Source of the DNA: Akkermansia sp.
GTDB taxonomy: Bacteria; Verrucomicrobiota; Verrucomicrobiia; Verrucomicrobiales; Akkermansiaceae
Length of the DNA stretch: 35,390 nt
NCBI GenBank assembly: GCA_030525455.1
Contig: JAUNER010000026.1
Coordinates: 1 to 35,390, forward strand
Reading direction: 5' to 3'
Shown: piece by piece, positions 1-7,196 of the stretch
Numbering within the stretch: position 1 is the first letter of the stretch
Layout of the letters: the number at the start of each line of letters is the position of its first letter
Program-made: the position numbers and the translations under genes
Notes under the pieces: generated by a model
Told to the model about the DNA's origin: nothing
Database searches by the model: none
Seen by the model: only the letters and a program-made list of their open reading frames with translations

Positions 1-36
1 GTATTACAAACTTCGCCTAATTCCCCGAGCAATTTT

Positions 37-55
37 ACAGCATTTGAAATGCTGT
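37..55. repeat. 19-bp perfect palindrome, copy 1
   Basis: ACAGCATTTGAAATGCTGT: 9-bp arms around a single central base. A copy differing at one internal base, once read on the opposite strand, lies at 202-220. The size and symmetry fit the operator of a dimeric repressor or a recombinase binding site; which of these is inference. Confidence 0.7.
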
Positions 56-201
56 GTATTGTAACCATATAACAATTAGTTTGTTGCATAATTAAAGAAT
101 TTCTAAAACTCTTATTTTTTGTCATACCTCATATTATGCGTGTTGATAAAACATTTTAACTATCAATAAAAAAACTCGGCTCTATCATTTTCATACTTGA
201 T

Positions 202-220
202 ACAGCATTTCAAATACTGT
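202..220. repeat. 19-bp imperfect palindrome, copy 2
   Basis: ACAGCATTTCAAATACTGT. It matches the reverse complement of copy 1 at 18 of 19 positions, and the same change breaks one base pair of the palindrome. The centres are 165 bp apart, upstream of the integrase that starts at 397. Confidence 0.7.
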
Positions 221-396
221 CCACTTAGGCCCATATTTTCTAGTGGCAGGAAAAACGGGAGGGGAATGGGGATAGTGGCATAACGCGAATTGCCGATTTA
301 GGCGAGTTGCAAGTTTGTGGCAATTTATATACAAAAGAGGGCACTGGGGGAAACAGGAAGATAATCCCCTGTATTTAACATTAAACAACTATAAAA

Positions 397-1419
397 ATGG
401 ACAAAAACACACAAACAGCTAATGCCCTTGTCAATGGGCAAGTACTGAAAATGACGGATATAGCACGGTTATTTCTAGAATTGATAGAGAAAAGCGAGGT
501 GGGTCACATCACCGATAGCCATCAGCTGATAGCACATTGCCGGCGCGTGATTCAGTTGGGAATCGAGGCAAAGAAGAAAGAAGAACACACGGTTAGCTTT
601 CTTGAGGCGTATGAAGAAACCCTGCGATTGAAATCAAATCGTTCAAAATTTACACTTAGAGACATACGCTACTATATTCGCAAGCTAATGAGAGAAATAC
701 CCGAACTGGCAGATAAACCTATAAGAATGATAAGCATCAATGATTGTCGTATGATGCTAGAAAAAGTTTTTGAGGCACTACCACAGAGGAAAAAAGCACG
801 GGCGATACTTTCCGGCATTTTTAATGTAGCGAAAAGGCGGCAATGGTGTGACCACAATCCTATATCGCAAATAGAAATTCCGGTTATTATTGAGCAAGAA
901 ATTGTTCCGCTGAATTTACAACAAGCCCAAAGACTAATAAAAACAGCTACATATCGCAGATACCGGCATTGTTTAGCGGCAGTGGGGCTTATGCTTTTTG
1001 CCGGGATAAGGCCGGAGGAACTAAAACGGCTTAATTGGAGTCATATAGACTTAGAGGAGAGAGAAATCAGCATACCGCCAACTCATAGTAAAACAGGAGG
1101 TGGTCGCCAGATTATTATTTATGAACCACTCTATCATCTGCTTATCAAAGAAGTACCAAAAAATCTCAACACACCGATTTGCCCGAAACAATGGGCACGT
1201 CTGTGGTCTAGTCTACGAAGAAGAGCGGGGTTTAAGAAGTGGCAAAAAGATGTGCTAAGGCACACCTTTGCGAGTTTCCATGTAAAAACATTTAAAAATC
1301 TAGCACTTTTACAGGTATTGATGGGGCATAGGGATTCTCGATTACTACGAACTCGCTATGTGAATCTAAAAGGAATTTCTAGCAGAGATGCTCAACAATT
1401 TTGGAAAATTCTACCCTAA
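397..1419 (+). CDS. Tyrosine recombinase / phage-type integrase
   Basis: A 340-residue site-specific recombinase of the lambda integrase family, which cuts and rejoins DNA through a phosphotyrosine intermediate. The catalytic set is visible in the C-terminal half: Arg205 in FAGIRPEEL, Lys232 in HSKTGGGR, Arg288 in VLRHTFASF, His311 in LMGHRD and Tyr321 in TRYVNL. The box II histidine (HxxR) is replaced by Asp285. Residues about 60-150 form the usual helical core-binding domain. There is no excisionase or cargo gene inside the window; the left boundary may hide them. The gene converges on the 3' end of the RNase P RNA gene with a gap of about 70 bp, an arrangement typical of integrases whose attachment site is in an RNA gene. 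Family call is firm; the mobile element and its target are inference. Confidence 0.9.
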   Translation: MDKNTQTANALVNGQVLKMTDIARLFLELIEKSEVGHITDSHQLIAHCRRVIQLGIEAKKKEEHTVSFLEAYEETLRLKSNRSKFTLRDIRYYIRKLMREIPELADKPIRMISINDCRMMLEKVFEALPQRKKARAILSGIFNVAKRRQWCDHNPISQIEIPVIIEQEIVPLNLQQAQRLIKTATYRRYRHCLAAVGLMLFAGIRPEELKRLNWSHIDLEEREISIPPTHSKTGGGRQIIIYEPLYHLLIKEVPKNLNTPICPKQWARLWSSLRRRAGFKKWQKDVLRHTFASFHVKTFKNLALLQVLMGHRDSRLLRTRYVNLKGISSRDAQQFWKILP

Positions 1420-1464
1420 GCTCCCCCTCATAGCCTAGCCTCCCCCACTCTAGCTACAACCAAA

Positions 1465-1481
1465 CTATAACCCAATTATAG
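1465..1481 (-). terminator. Possible weak terminator of rnpB
   Basis: CTATAA and TTATAG arms enclose a 5-base loop just beyond the 3' end of the RNase P RNA on the minus strand, followed by a T-rich run broken by two Gs. The stem is short and AT-rich, so this is a weak candidate. Confidence 0.3.
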
Positions 1482-1487
1482 TGAAAA

Positions 1488-1917
<430 letters not shown>

Positions 1918-1922
1918 CACTC

Positions 1923-1951
1923 TTCATACCTATTCCCCCCCCAAGGGTAAA
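1923..1951 (-). promoter_or_regulatory. Candidate rnpB promoter
   Basis: On the minus strand TTTACC (1946-1951) and TATGAA (1923-1928) are separated by 17 bp; each matches the sigma-70 consensus at four of six bases. The predicted start near 1916 coincides with the 5' end expected from helix P1 of the RNase P RNA. Confidence 0.4.
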
Positions 1952-2133
1952 GCCAAAAGCGACTGATGCACGCAATTTTTTCATCTTCGCCGCCCTGCTA
2001 AAATGCAATAGAACAGAAGGGGGCTAAAAAAAACGGCAAATAAAAAATACTGCACCCCAATACTTAATAGACCACATTCCGGAATAAATCTCTCATATTT
2101 TTCGGGGGGGGCGCTTAGTGGGTAGAGGGCACA

Positions 2134-2865
2134 TTAGTTATCCCCCACATCGGGACCGGATGGTGATGAGGGGTGTTTATATCGCCAAACCTTTGTAAAT
2201 GCGGCAGAAATTAAGCCCGTAGCCACAGCCACCACCGCCACGGCAATAAACATGATAAAACCCGTGAAAAATCGCCCCATAGGAGTCACAGGAACTACAT
2301 CCCCATAGCCTACGGTACTGAGAGATTCTACCGAAAACCACAAAGCATCTAAAAAAGAAGCAAATTTCTGCGGTTGGGCGGCATGCTCTGCCATATAAAT
2401 ACCTAGTGACGTGATATAGAGCATAAAAAGAAGCACAACTGTAAAAAAGAGCAATTCTCTGCGAATCATGCGAAATGCCTGATAAAACCGAGACGCACTC
2501 ACGCTAAATCGAGCCAGTTTAAATATGGCAAAAACACGCACAATACGCAGAGAATTTAATACCTGCACATCTACCCCCCATAAATAGCACAGCCCGGTCA
2601 CACAAACAACGAAGTCGAGTATCCCCAAATTGCTCAACGCATAGCCCATGCGAGGCCGCGAGAACATAAGGCGAAATGCGTATTCGACTATGAAAAGGTA
2701 ATTTATCCAATGCGTTACCCGTAGAGAAATACGCCCCACATAGGGGTGAAGCTCCGGGATGATGCTAAGGGTATACAGGACAAACCACCCTAGTATCAAA
2801 ACACGCACGACAGCTTCCCATGGGCCGAAGTTGACAGCCCCATTGCTGTCGTGCTGTAATTTCAT
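2134..2865 (-). CDS. Voltage-gated K+ channel-like protein
   Basis: A 243-residue inner-membrane ion channel of the six-transmembrane voltage-gated family. The pore filter TVGYGD (residues 184-189) is the canonical K+ signature. The S4 voltage sensor precedes it, with spaced basic residues Arg107, Arg110, Lys116 and Arg119. S1 to S3 lie at about 20-100, S5 at about 140-158, and S6 at about 195-220 before a short cytoplasmic tail with no visible RCK/TrkA domain. The length suits a minimal KvAP-like channel, functional as a tetramer. The ATG at 2865 has no clear Shine-Dalgarno sequence. The spacing to the upstream ArsC/Spx-like gene is 24 bp, so the two may be cotranscribed. Physiological role, such as setting membrane potential, is inference. 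Confidence 0.9.
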   Translation of the reverse strand: MKLQHDSNGAVNFGPWEAVVRVLILGWFVLYTLSIIPELHPYVGRISLRVTHWINYLFIVEYAFRLMFSRPRMGYALSNLGILDFVVCVTGLCYLWGVDVQVLNSLRIVRVFAIFKLARFSVSASRFYQAFRMIRRELLFFTVVLLFMLYITSLGIYMAEHAAQPQKFASFLDALWFSVESLSTVGYGDVVPVTPMGRFFTGFIMFIAVAVVAVATGLISAAFTKVWRYKHPSSPSGPDVGDN

Positions 2866-2889
2866 CTGCTAATAATAGCTGTATGGTTG

Positions 2890-3249
2890 TTAATTCTTTA
2901 AGGCATCTGCCCAAGCTTCTGCCTTGAAGCCAACGCACACTTTCCCGTCTACTACCAAAAGGGGACGCTTCACCAACATTCCATCTGTGGACAATAGGGC
3001 AATTTGCTCATCAAGCGACATTGTAGACAGTTTATCCTTAAGTCCCATACTCTTATACAACATACCACAGGTGTTAAAAAACTTTTTGCTCGCTAAACCG
3101 GAACTTTCGATTAAAGTGCGTAACTCGTCCGCACTTAGTGCCTGCTCTACTATGTGGCGGTCTGTGAACTCTACGCCCTGCTCTGTTAACCATGCTTTTG
3201 CCTTTTTGCAGGTCGTACACTTCGGATATTCGATGAATTGAATCGTCAT
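2890..3249 (-). CDS. ArsC/Spx/YffB family thioredoxin-fold protein
   Basis: A 119-residue protein of the arsenate reductase/Spx/MgsR family. An N-terminal beta strand leads into the redox motif CTTC followed by KKAKAWL. The middle contains FFNTCGMLYKSMGLKD, and the C-terminal KRPLLVVDGKVCVGFKAEAW is the family ending. Members either reduce substrates with glutathione or act as redox-sensing transcription factors; the sequence does not say which. No ars operon is nearby, so a role in arsenate resistance is not supported. The ATG at 3249 gives MTIQFIEYPKC, the usual family start; a GTG two codons upstream (3255) is an alternative. A perfect 15-bp palindrome lies about 70 bp upstream of the start. 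Confidence 0.85.
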   Translation of the reverse strand: MTIQFIEYPKCTTCKKAKAWLTEQGVEFTDRHIVEQALSADELRTLIESSGLASKKFFNTCGMLYKSMGLKDKLSTMSLDEQIALLSTDGMLVKRPLLVVDGKVCVGFKAEAWADALKN

Positions 3250-3319
3250 GCCCACACGCTAACTTATAATTCGCCTCGGGGTCAAGCTCTCGACATGACT
3301 CTAAGTAGGTATGACAGAA

Positions 3320-3334
3320 TTAGAATGATTCTAA
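3320..3334. repeat. 15-bp palindrome upstream of the ArsC/Spx-like gene
   Basis: TTAGAATGATTCTAA, 7-bp arms around one central base, lies between the ArsC/Spx-like gene (start 3249) and the end of the metallo-hydrolase gene. Its position would suit a repressor or activator site; no regulator is identified. Confidence 0.5.
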
Positions 3335-3403
3335 AAACTAAAATTAAAGAAAAAAGCCCCACCTAAGAGGAAAAAAAGCAAAGGAGAGGCAAAGCAAAAA
3401 GCC

Positions 3404-4813
3404 CTAAACAACAATCACATCACCACGAACAGGCACCGACACAGGAGAAGCCACTTTCTGGCGAAGAGCCGAAGCGAGAGCCTCTGAGGCCTCTTTCTCA
3501 CCGTGAACGAGAATCACATGAGATTTAGGTCCGGAAATACGGTCAAAATACCCTAGTAGCTCATTATGGTCAGCATGCCCGGAGAAAGAATCCATCTCCA
3601 TCACGCCGGCTTTAACAGAGTAAGTTTTGCCAAGGATGGGAACTTCCTTCCAGCCATCGACGATTTTTCTACCGAGAGTATTCGTAGCACAATAACCGAC
3701 AAAGAGAATAGTATTTTTCGGGTTTTCGATATTATTAGCCAAATGGTGAAGTATACGCCCGGCTTCGCACATACCGGAGGCAGAAATCACAATCGCCTGG
3801 CCTTTCATACGGTTCAGAGCCTGAGATTCCGTAACCGTACGAATCAAGCGAACCTGCTCGAAATGGAATGGTTGCCCCTCTGTGAAAAGGAAATGATACA
3901 CATCCTTATTAAAACACTCCGGATGCAGTCGGAAAATTTCTGTAGCATTCACCGCCATAGGGCTATCCACATAAACAGGCACACGAGGCAACTTACCATC
4001 ATTGTAGGCCTTATTCAAAATGTAGAGCAACTGCTGAGTTCTTTCAACCGCAAAGGCCGGGATGTAAATACTGCCCCCCTGAGCCAAAGCCGAACGAATC
4101 GCATCGCAAAACTCATCATCCGCCCGCGAAGGAGACTCATGAAAACGCCCGCCATAGGTACTTTCCATCAGCACAATGTCTACATCCTCTACCGGTTCCG
4201 GGTCTCGGAGTAGCTCATTATCACCGCGACCGACGTCACCGGAGAAAAGCAAGCGTTTCTTCTTCCCGCCGTCCTCTCTATCGACGATATCCAGCACAAT
4301 TTGAGCCGCCCCCAAAATATGCCCTGCATCATAAAAAGTAAGAGTAACCCCATCTGCCACAATCATGCGTCGCCCGTACTCAATGCACACAAAAGCACGC
4401 ATACACATCTCGGCGTCTTGCTTGGTATAATTAGGCGTTACTTCAGGAGCTTTTACACCATTTCGCTTATTCATCTTATTGATAAATTTGCAGTCATGCT
4501 CTTGAATATGAGCGGCATCTGCCAGCATGATTTGGCACAAATCACGCGTTGCATTTGTAGCGTAGATATTCCCCCTAAAGCCTTTTTTCGTGAGATTAGG
4601 TAAGTTGCCGGAATGGTCAATATGAGCATGCGATAAAATCACAGCATCAATTGATTCCGGAGAAAAATACGGAAAATCCTTATTGATATGCAGAGCCTCT
4701 TCGCGACGCCCTTGGTACATACCACAATCAAGCAAAATACGAGCACCATTTACTTCCAGCAAATGCTGAGACCCCGTCGTCGTACCTGCAGCCCCACAAA
4801 AATGAATCTTCAT
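3404..4813 (-). CDS. Metallo-beta-lactamase / beta-CASP RNA-processing family hydrolase
   Basis: A 469-residue zinc hydrolase related to archaeal and eukaryotic CPSF73 and bacterial homologues with an RNA specificity domain. Visible motifs in order are MKIHFCGAAGTTTGS at the start, SHAHIDHSG (metal ligands His62, His64, Asp66, His67), DAGHILGAAQ, FSGDVGR, the switch into beta-CASP at LMESTYGG, YVDSPMA, VISASGMCEAGRI, and the terminal FSGHADH and LVHGE boxes. All metal ligands appear intact, so it is likely an active ribonuclease, either endonuclease or exonuclease. The ATG at 4813 is chosen because it gives the family start; an in-frame upstream ATG adds nine atypical residues. It stands alone between short intergenic regions. 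Confidence 0.9.
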   Translation of the reverse strand: MKIHFCGAAGTTTGSQHLLEVNGARILLDCGMYQGRREEALHINKDFPYFSPESIDAVILSHAHIDHSGNLPNLTKKGFRGNIYATNATRDLCQIMLADAAHIQEHDCKFINKMNKRNGVKAPEVTPNYTKQDAEMCMRAFVCIEYGRRMIVADGVTLTFYDAGHILGAAQIVLDIVDREDGGKKKRLLFSGDVGRGDNELLRDPEPVEDVDIVLMESTYGGRFHESPSRADDEFCDAIRSALAQGGSIYIPAFAVERTQQLLYILNKAYNDGKLPRVPVYVDSPMAVNATEIFRLHPECFNKDVYHFLFTEGQPFHFEQVRLIRTVTESQALNRMKGQAIVISASGMCEAGRILHHLANNIENPKNTILFVGYCATNTLGRKIVDGWKEVPILGKTYSVKAGVMEMDSFSGHADHNELLGYFDRISGPKSHVILVHGEKEASEALASALRQKVASPVSVPVRGDVIVV

Positions 4814-4877
4814 ACCTACATTTATATAACAAATGTACAAAAACGCAAGTAATGAAAATAAAAATTAAAAAAAATTT

Positions 4878-6053
4878 TTAATAAACTTTAGGAATCAAGC
4901 CCCGGCGACGCATTCTTTCTTCCACCCGGCGTTTATTTTCCTCTAATCGAGAAGCATCATAAAGCTCATCCACAGGAATAGCATCCGGTATAAAATTCCC
5001 CTGCTGACGAGCATGATACTCTTCAACCTTAGGAAGAACACCCTGAACCAACTCACGACAAATCCATGAGGGCAAAATATACGTCTCTGTACGACCGGCA
5101 CGGCTCAGAGCAATCCCCACAAACCGACCATGAATATCAATCACCGGACAGCCGGCACGCTCCGGATACAAGGTCAAATCTGACTGAAGCACAAGGGGGA
5201 ATTCACCGCGCTTAAGGCTCATTCTATTTCCCATAGCATTCATTTGCTCTAAGCGTTTTTGCGGGAATTTTTTTGCTTTTGGGCGGGCACTCGTCACCAA
5301 TGTCCCCTTAATTAATTGTCCATTTCTAAGCACCTCGTATGGGATAGAAGTACCCGGACGCACCCCGGCCATAGCAGAGCGAATAGAATACAATCCATCG
5401 ACAGATTTATTATTAATAGAAACAATAATATCCCCACGCTGTAAACCACACTGCTGAGCCCCACTCTGAGGCTCCACCCCGGCCACAAGCACGCCCTCAC
5501 CGGTCCATTTGGATTGAGAAACAATGCCTAAATACGATTGGTCCTCTGAGCGCAAGCTACGCTGAGCCACAGAAACCACCCCGAAATCACTCACATGACC
5601 GGAAGGCGACACCGCGGCAATCATCTGCCCCACAGAAACATCGACATACGATTCCATGTCAATAGGTGGCAGCTTCAAGCTAGGGGCATCAAGCAAAATA
5701 AGGTCATGCTCCGGTAAGGCAAACAAAACCTTTGCATCATAAATTTTCCCCTCTGCATCGACAAGCATCACAGGACGACGTTCCTGCTTTAGCTCACTAA
5801 GCTTCGTCAGCACTTTTCCCTGCCCTATAACCGTACCCAAAGCCACCTGTTTTTTTCCGGAAACCAGTGCGACCACAGACCGCCCGATAGGGGCAGCGAG
5901 TTTATCCCATTCCTTAAAAATCTCTATGGCCTGTGCATTTAAACTCTGCTTATCCTCCGGAGCAATCAACTTTTCTGCCGGGACAGGAGCCACAATATCT
6001 TGAGCAAAAGCAAGACTACATAGAATCAATAAGATAGAAAATCTAACAAACAC
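4878..6053 (-). CDS. Catalytically dead trypsin-like PDZ protein (pseudoprotease)
   Basis: A 391-residue exported protein: the signal peptide (about 1-17) ends in SLAFAQ. Residues about 60-165 resemble the first half of an HtrA-type trypsin fold, and VLTKLSEL aligns with the catalytic VLTAAHVV of the neighbouring protease, replacing the histidine by Ser86. Asp117 is kept in EHDLILLDA. A PDZ domain occupies about 180-256. After it, residues about 280-335 resemble the second half of the protease barrel, where ERAGCPVID replaces the GDSGGP box, putting Ala300 at the nucleophile position. It is therefore probably not a protease but a scaffold or regulator in the periplasm. It follows the active HtrA-like gene by 8 bp, presumably in one operon. 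The split-barrel reading is by eye. Confidence 0.8.
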   Translation of the reverse strand: MFVRFSILLILCSLAFAQDIVAPVPAEKLIAPEDKQSLNAQAIEIFKEWDKLAAPIGRSVVALVSGKKQVALGTVIGQGKVLTKLSELKQERRPVMLVDAEGKIYDAKVLFALPEHDLILLDAPSLKLPPIDMESYVDVSVGQMIAAVSPSGHVSDFGVVSVAQRSLRSEDQSYLGIVSQSKWTGEGVLVAGVEPQSGAQQCGLQRGDIIVSINNKSVDGLYSIRSAMAGVRPGTSIPYEVLRNGQLIKGTLVTSARPKAKKFPQKRLEQMNAMGNRMSLKRGEFPLVLQSDLTLYPERAGCPVIDIHGRFVGIALSRAGRTETYILPSWICRELVQGVLPKVEEYHARQQGNFIPDAIPVDELYDASRLEENKRRVEERMRRRGLIPKVY

Positions 6054-6061
6054 GGCAAAAC

Positions 6062-7066
6062 TTATTTTTTAGAATTAGAAAGAATATCGCCACGCCGAGC
6101 AAACGTCAATTTAGCATGATAAGAAACACCACGCCGCTGTACCTCCAGAAGCACCGTCTCATTGGGGCGGAATCTGCCCAGCTCACGAAGCATATCTCTG
6201 GTAGAAAGCAGGCGGTGATTATCTAGCTTACGAATCACATCCCCGGGGCGAATCCCTGCCTTATCTGCCGGAGAACCAACCACAACATCCTCTACTACCA
6301 CACCCTCGACCCCATAAACATCCATCATAGAGAAGCCCATCACCGGAGTTTCCGGGTCGGCCATCGGGTGCAATCCCAGCTGCCCAAATTGCTGACCGGC
6401 GACCAATTTTTCCCAGTCTTTTTGGATAATTGAAATAGGGGCATGGTTATTGATTTTCAAATGCGGGCCAATGGATGAATGAATACCCACTAATTCACCA
6501 TCTAAGTTAAACAAAGGTCCCCCTGAATCCCCCCCAATAAGGGTACACTCCGTAATCAAAAATCTCTGTTTACCACCGGAACACATACGCCCCAATCGCA
6601 CGGGGGCACGGCGCTCCGGGTCAAAGCCCTTCGAATGCCCCAGAGCGACCACAAAATCCCCTACTTTCAAGGCATCAGAATCACCCAACTCAACATGAGC
6701 ATAATCCCCCCCCTCTGTTATCTGCACCATGGCCACATCTCTGGTAAAATTCGCCCCAAGCACTCGCCCTTGCACCTGACGACCATCCGGCAAAATCACC
6801 AGCATCGTATCATTCCCCTGCACCACATGAGCCGCTGTGAGCACCAAGCCCTCAGAACGCACAATGACACCGCTCCCGGTCTCGCCACGCTTCGCCACCA
6901 GGGCAACAGTAGCCGGGGTTACTTTTTCTGTAACAGCACAAACTTGCTCCTGCAACTTTTGCATTGAAAATTCAAAACCATAGCTCACCCCAACTAGCAT
7001 ATAAAACATCAATACCACCCAAACGACAAAGTAACTCAAACCTGTCTTTTTCCTAAAATTATCCAT
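6062..7066 (-). CDS. HtrA/DegP-like serine protease with one PDZ domain
   Basis: A 334-residue periplasmic protease. An N-terminal hydrophobic segment (about 12-30) is a signal peptide or membrane anchor. The catalytic triad is complete: His80 in VLTAAHVV, Asp110 in FTRDVAMV and Ser181 in GGDSGGPLF. One PDZ domain follows at about 245-325 (VVGSPADKAGIRPGDVIRKLD). Such proteins degrade or refold damaged envelope proteins; a single PDZ resembles DegS more than DegP. It is the first gene of a pair with the pseudoprotease downstream (8-bp gap). Its ATG at 7066 lies on the opposite strand about 130 bp from the divergent penicillin-binding protein start, so promoters for both must lie in or near that gap. 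Confidence 0.9.
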   Translation of the reverse strand: MDNFRKKTGLSYFVVWVVLMFYMLVGVSYGFEFSMQKLQEQVCAVTEKVTPATVALVAKRGETGSGVIVRSEGLVLTAAHVVQGNDTMLVILPDGRQVQGRVLGANFTRDVAMVQITEGGDYAHVELGDSDALKVGDFVVALGHSKGFDPERRAPVRLGRMCSGGKQRFLITECTLIGGDSGGPLFNLDGELVGIHSSIGPHLKINNHAPISIIQKDWEKLVAGQQFGQLGLHPMADPETPVMGFSMMDVYGVEGVVVEDVVVGSPADKAGIRPGDVIRKLDNHRLLSTRDMLRELGRFRPNETVLLEVQRRGVSYHAKLTFARRGDILSNSKK

Positions 7067-7175
7067 GAATATGTGCGTGTGTGAAGTGACAGACCAAGAA
7101 TGCCATAAATTTGTTCAAATAAAGTCAAAAATAATCGCAAGATTGCGACATACAAAGCCACGCCCCCACGCAATT

Positions 7176-7185
7176 ATGTTAGAAT
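7176..7185 (+). promoter_or_regulatory. Candidate extended -10 promoter of the PBP1A-like gene
   Basis: ATGTTAGAAT contains an extended -10 element, TG-T-TAGAAT, with the hexamer at 7180-7185. No good -35 is visible, which is usual for extended -10 promoters. The predicted start near 7192 leaves only about 5 bases before the ATG at 7197. Confidence 0.35.
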
Positions 7186-7196
7186 CACCAACGATA

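Larger units (their letters stand above)
1..396. other. Gene-poor leader upstream of the integrase
   Basis: About 400 AT-rich bases with no credible gene. The only ORF, on the minus strand at 191-388, has no recognisable protein features. The stretch holds two near-identical 19-bp palindromes (37-55 and 202-220), listed separately. It probably carries the integrase promoter, but I cannot fix one with good spacing; TATACA-like sequence near 330 is the best -10 candidate. Since the window begins here, this may be the edge of a larger mobile element lying to the left. Confidence 0.6.

Noticed and set aside
2924..3241. 105-residue plus-strand ORF
   Set aside because: Antisense to the ArsC/Spx-like gene and without recognisable domains.
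3566..4213. 215-residue plus-strand ORF
   Set aside because: Antisense to the well-supported metallo-hydrolase; composition looks like a reverse-frame shadow.
4859..4880. AT-only hairpin between the metallo-hydrolase and pseudoprotease genes
   Set aside because: TAAAAATT/AATTTTTA lacks any GC pair and overlaps a stop codon, so it is too weak for a terminator.
7065..7196. N-terminal extension of the PBP gene to ATG 7065
   Set aside because: The extra 44 residues are Cys- and basic-rich without family similarity, overlap the divergent protease start, and a -10 element sits inside.
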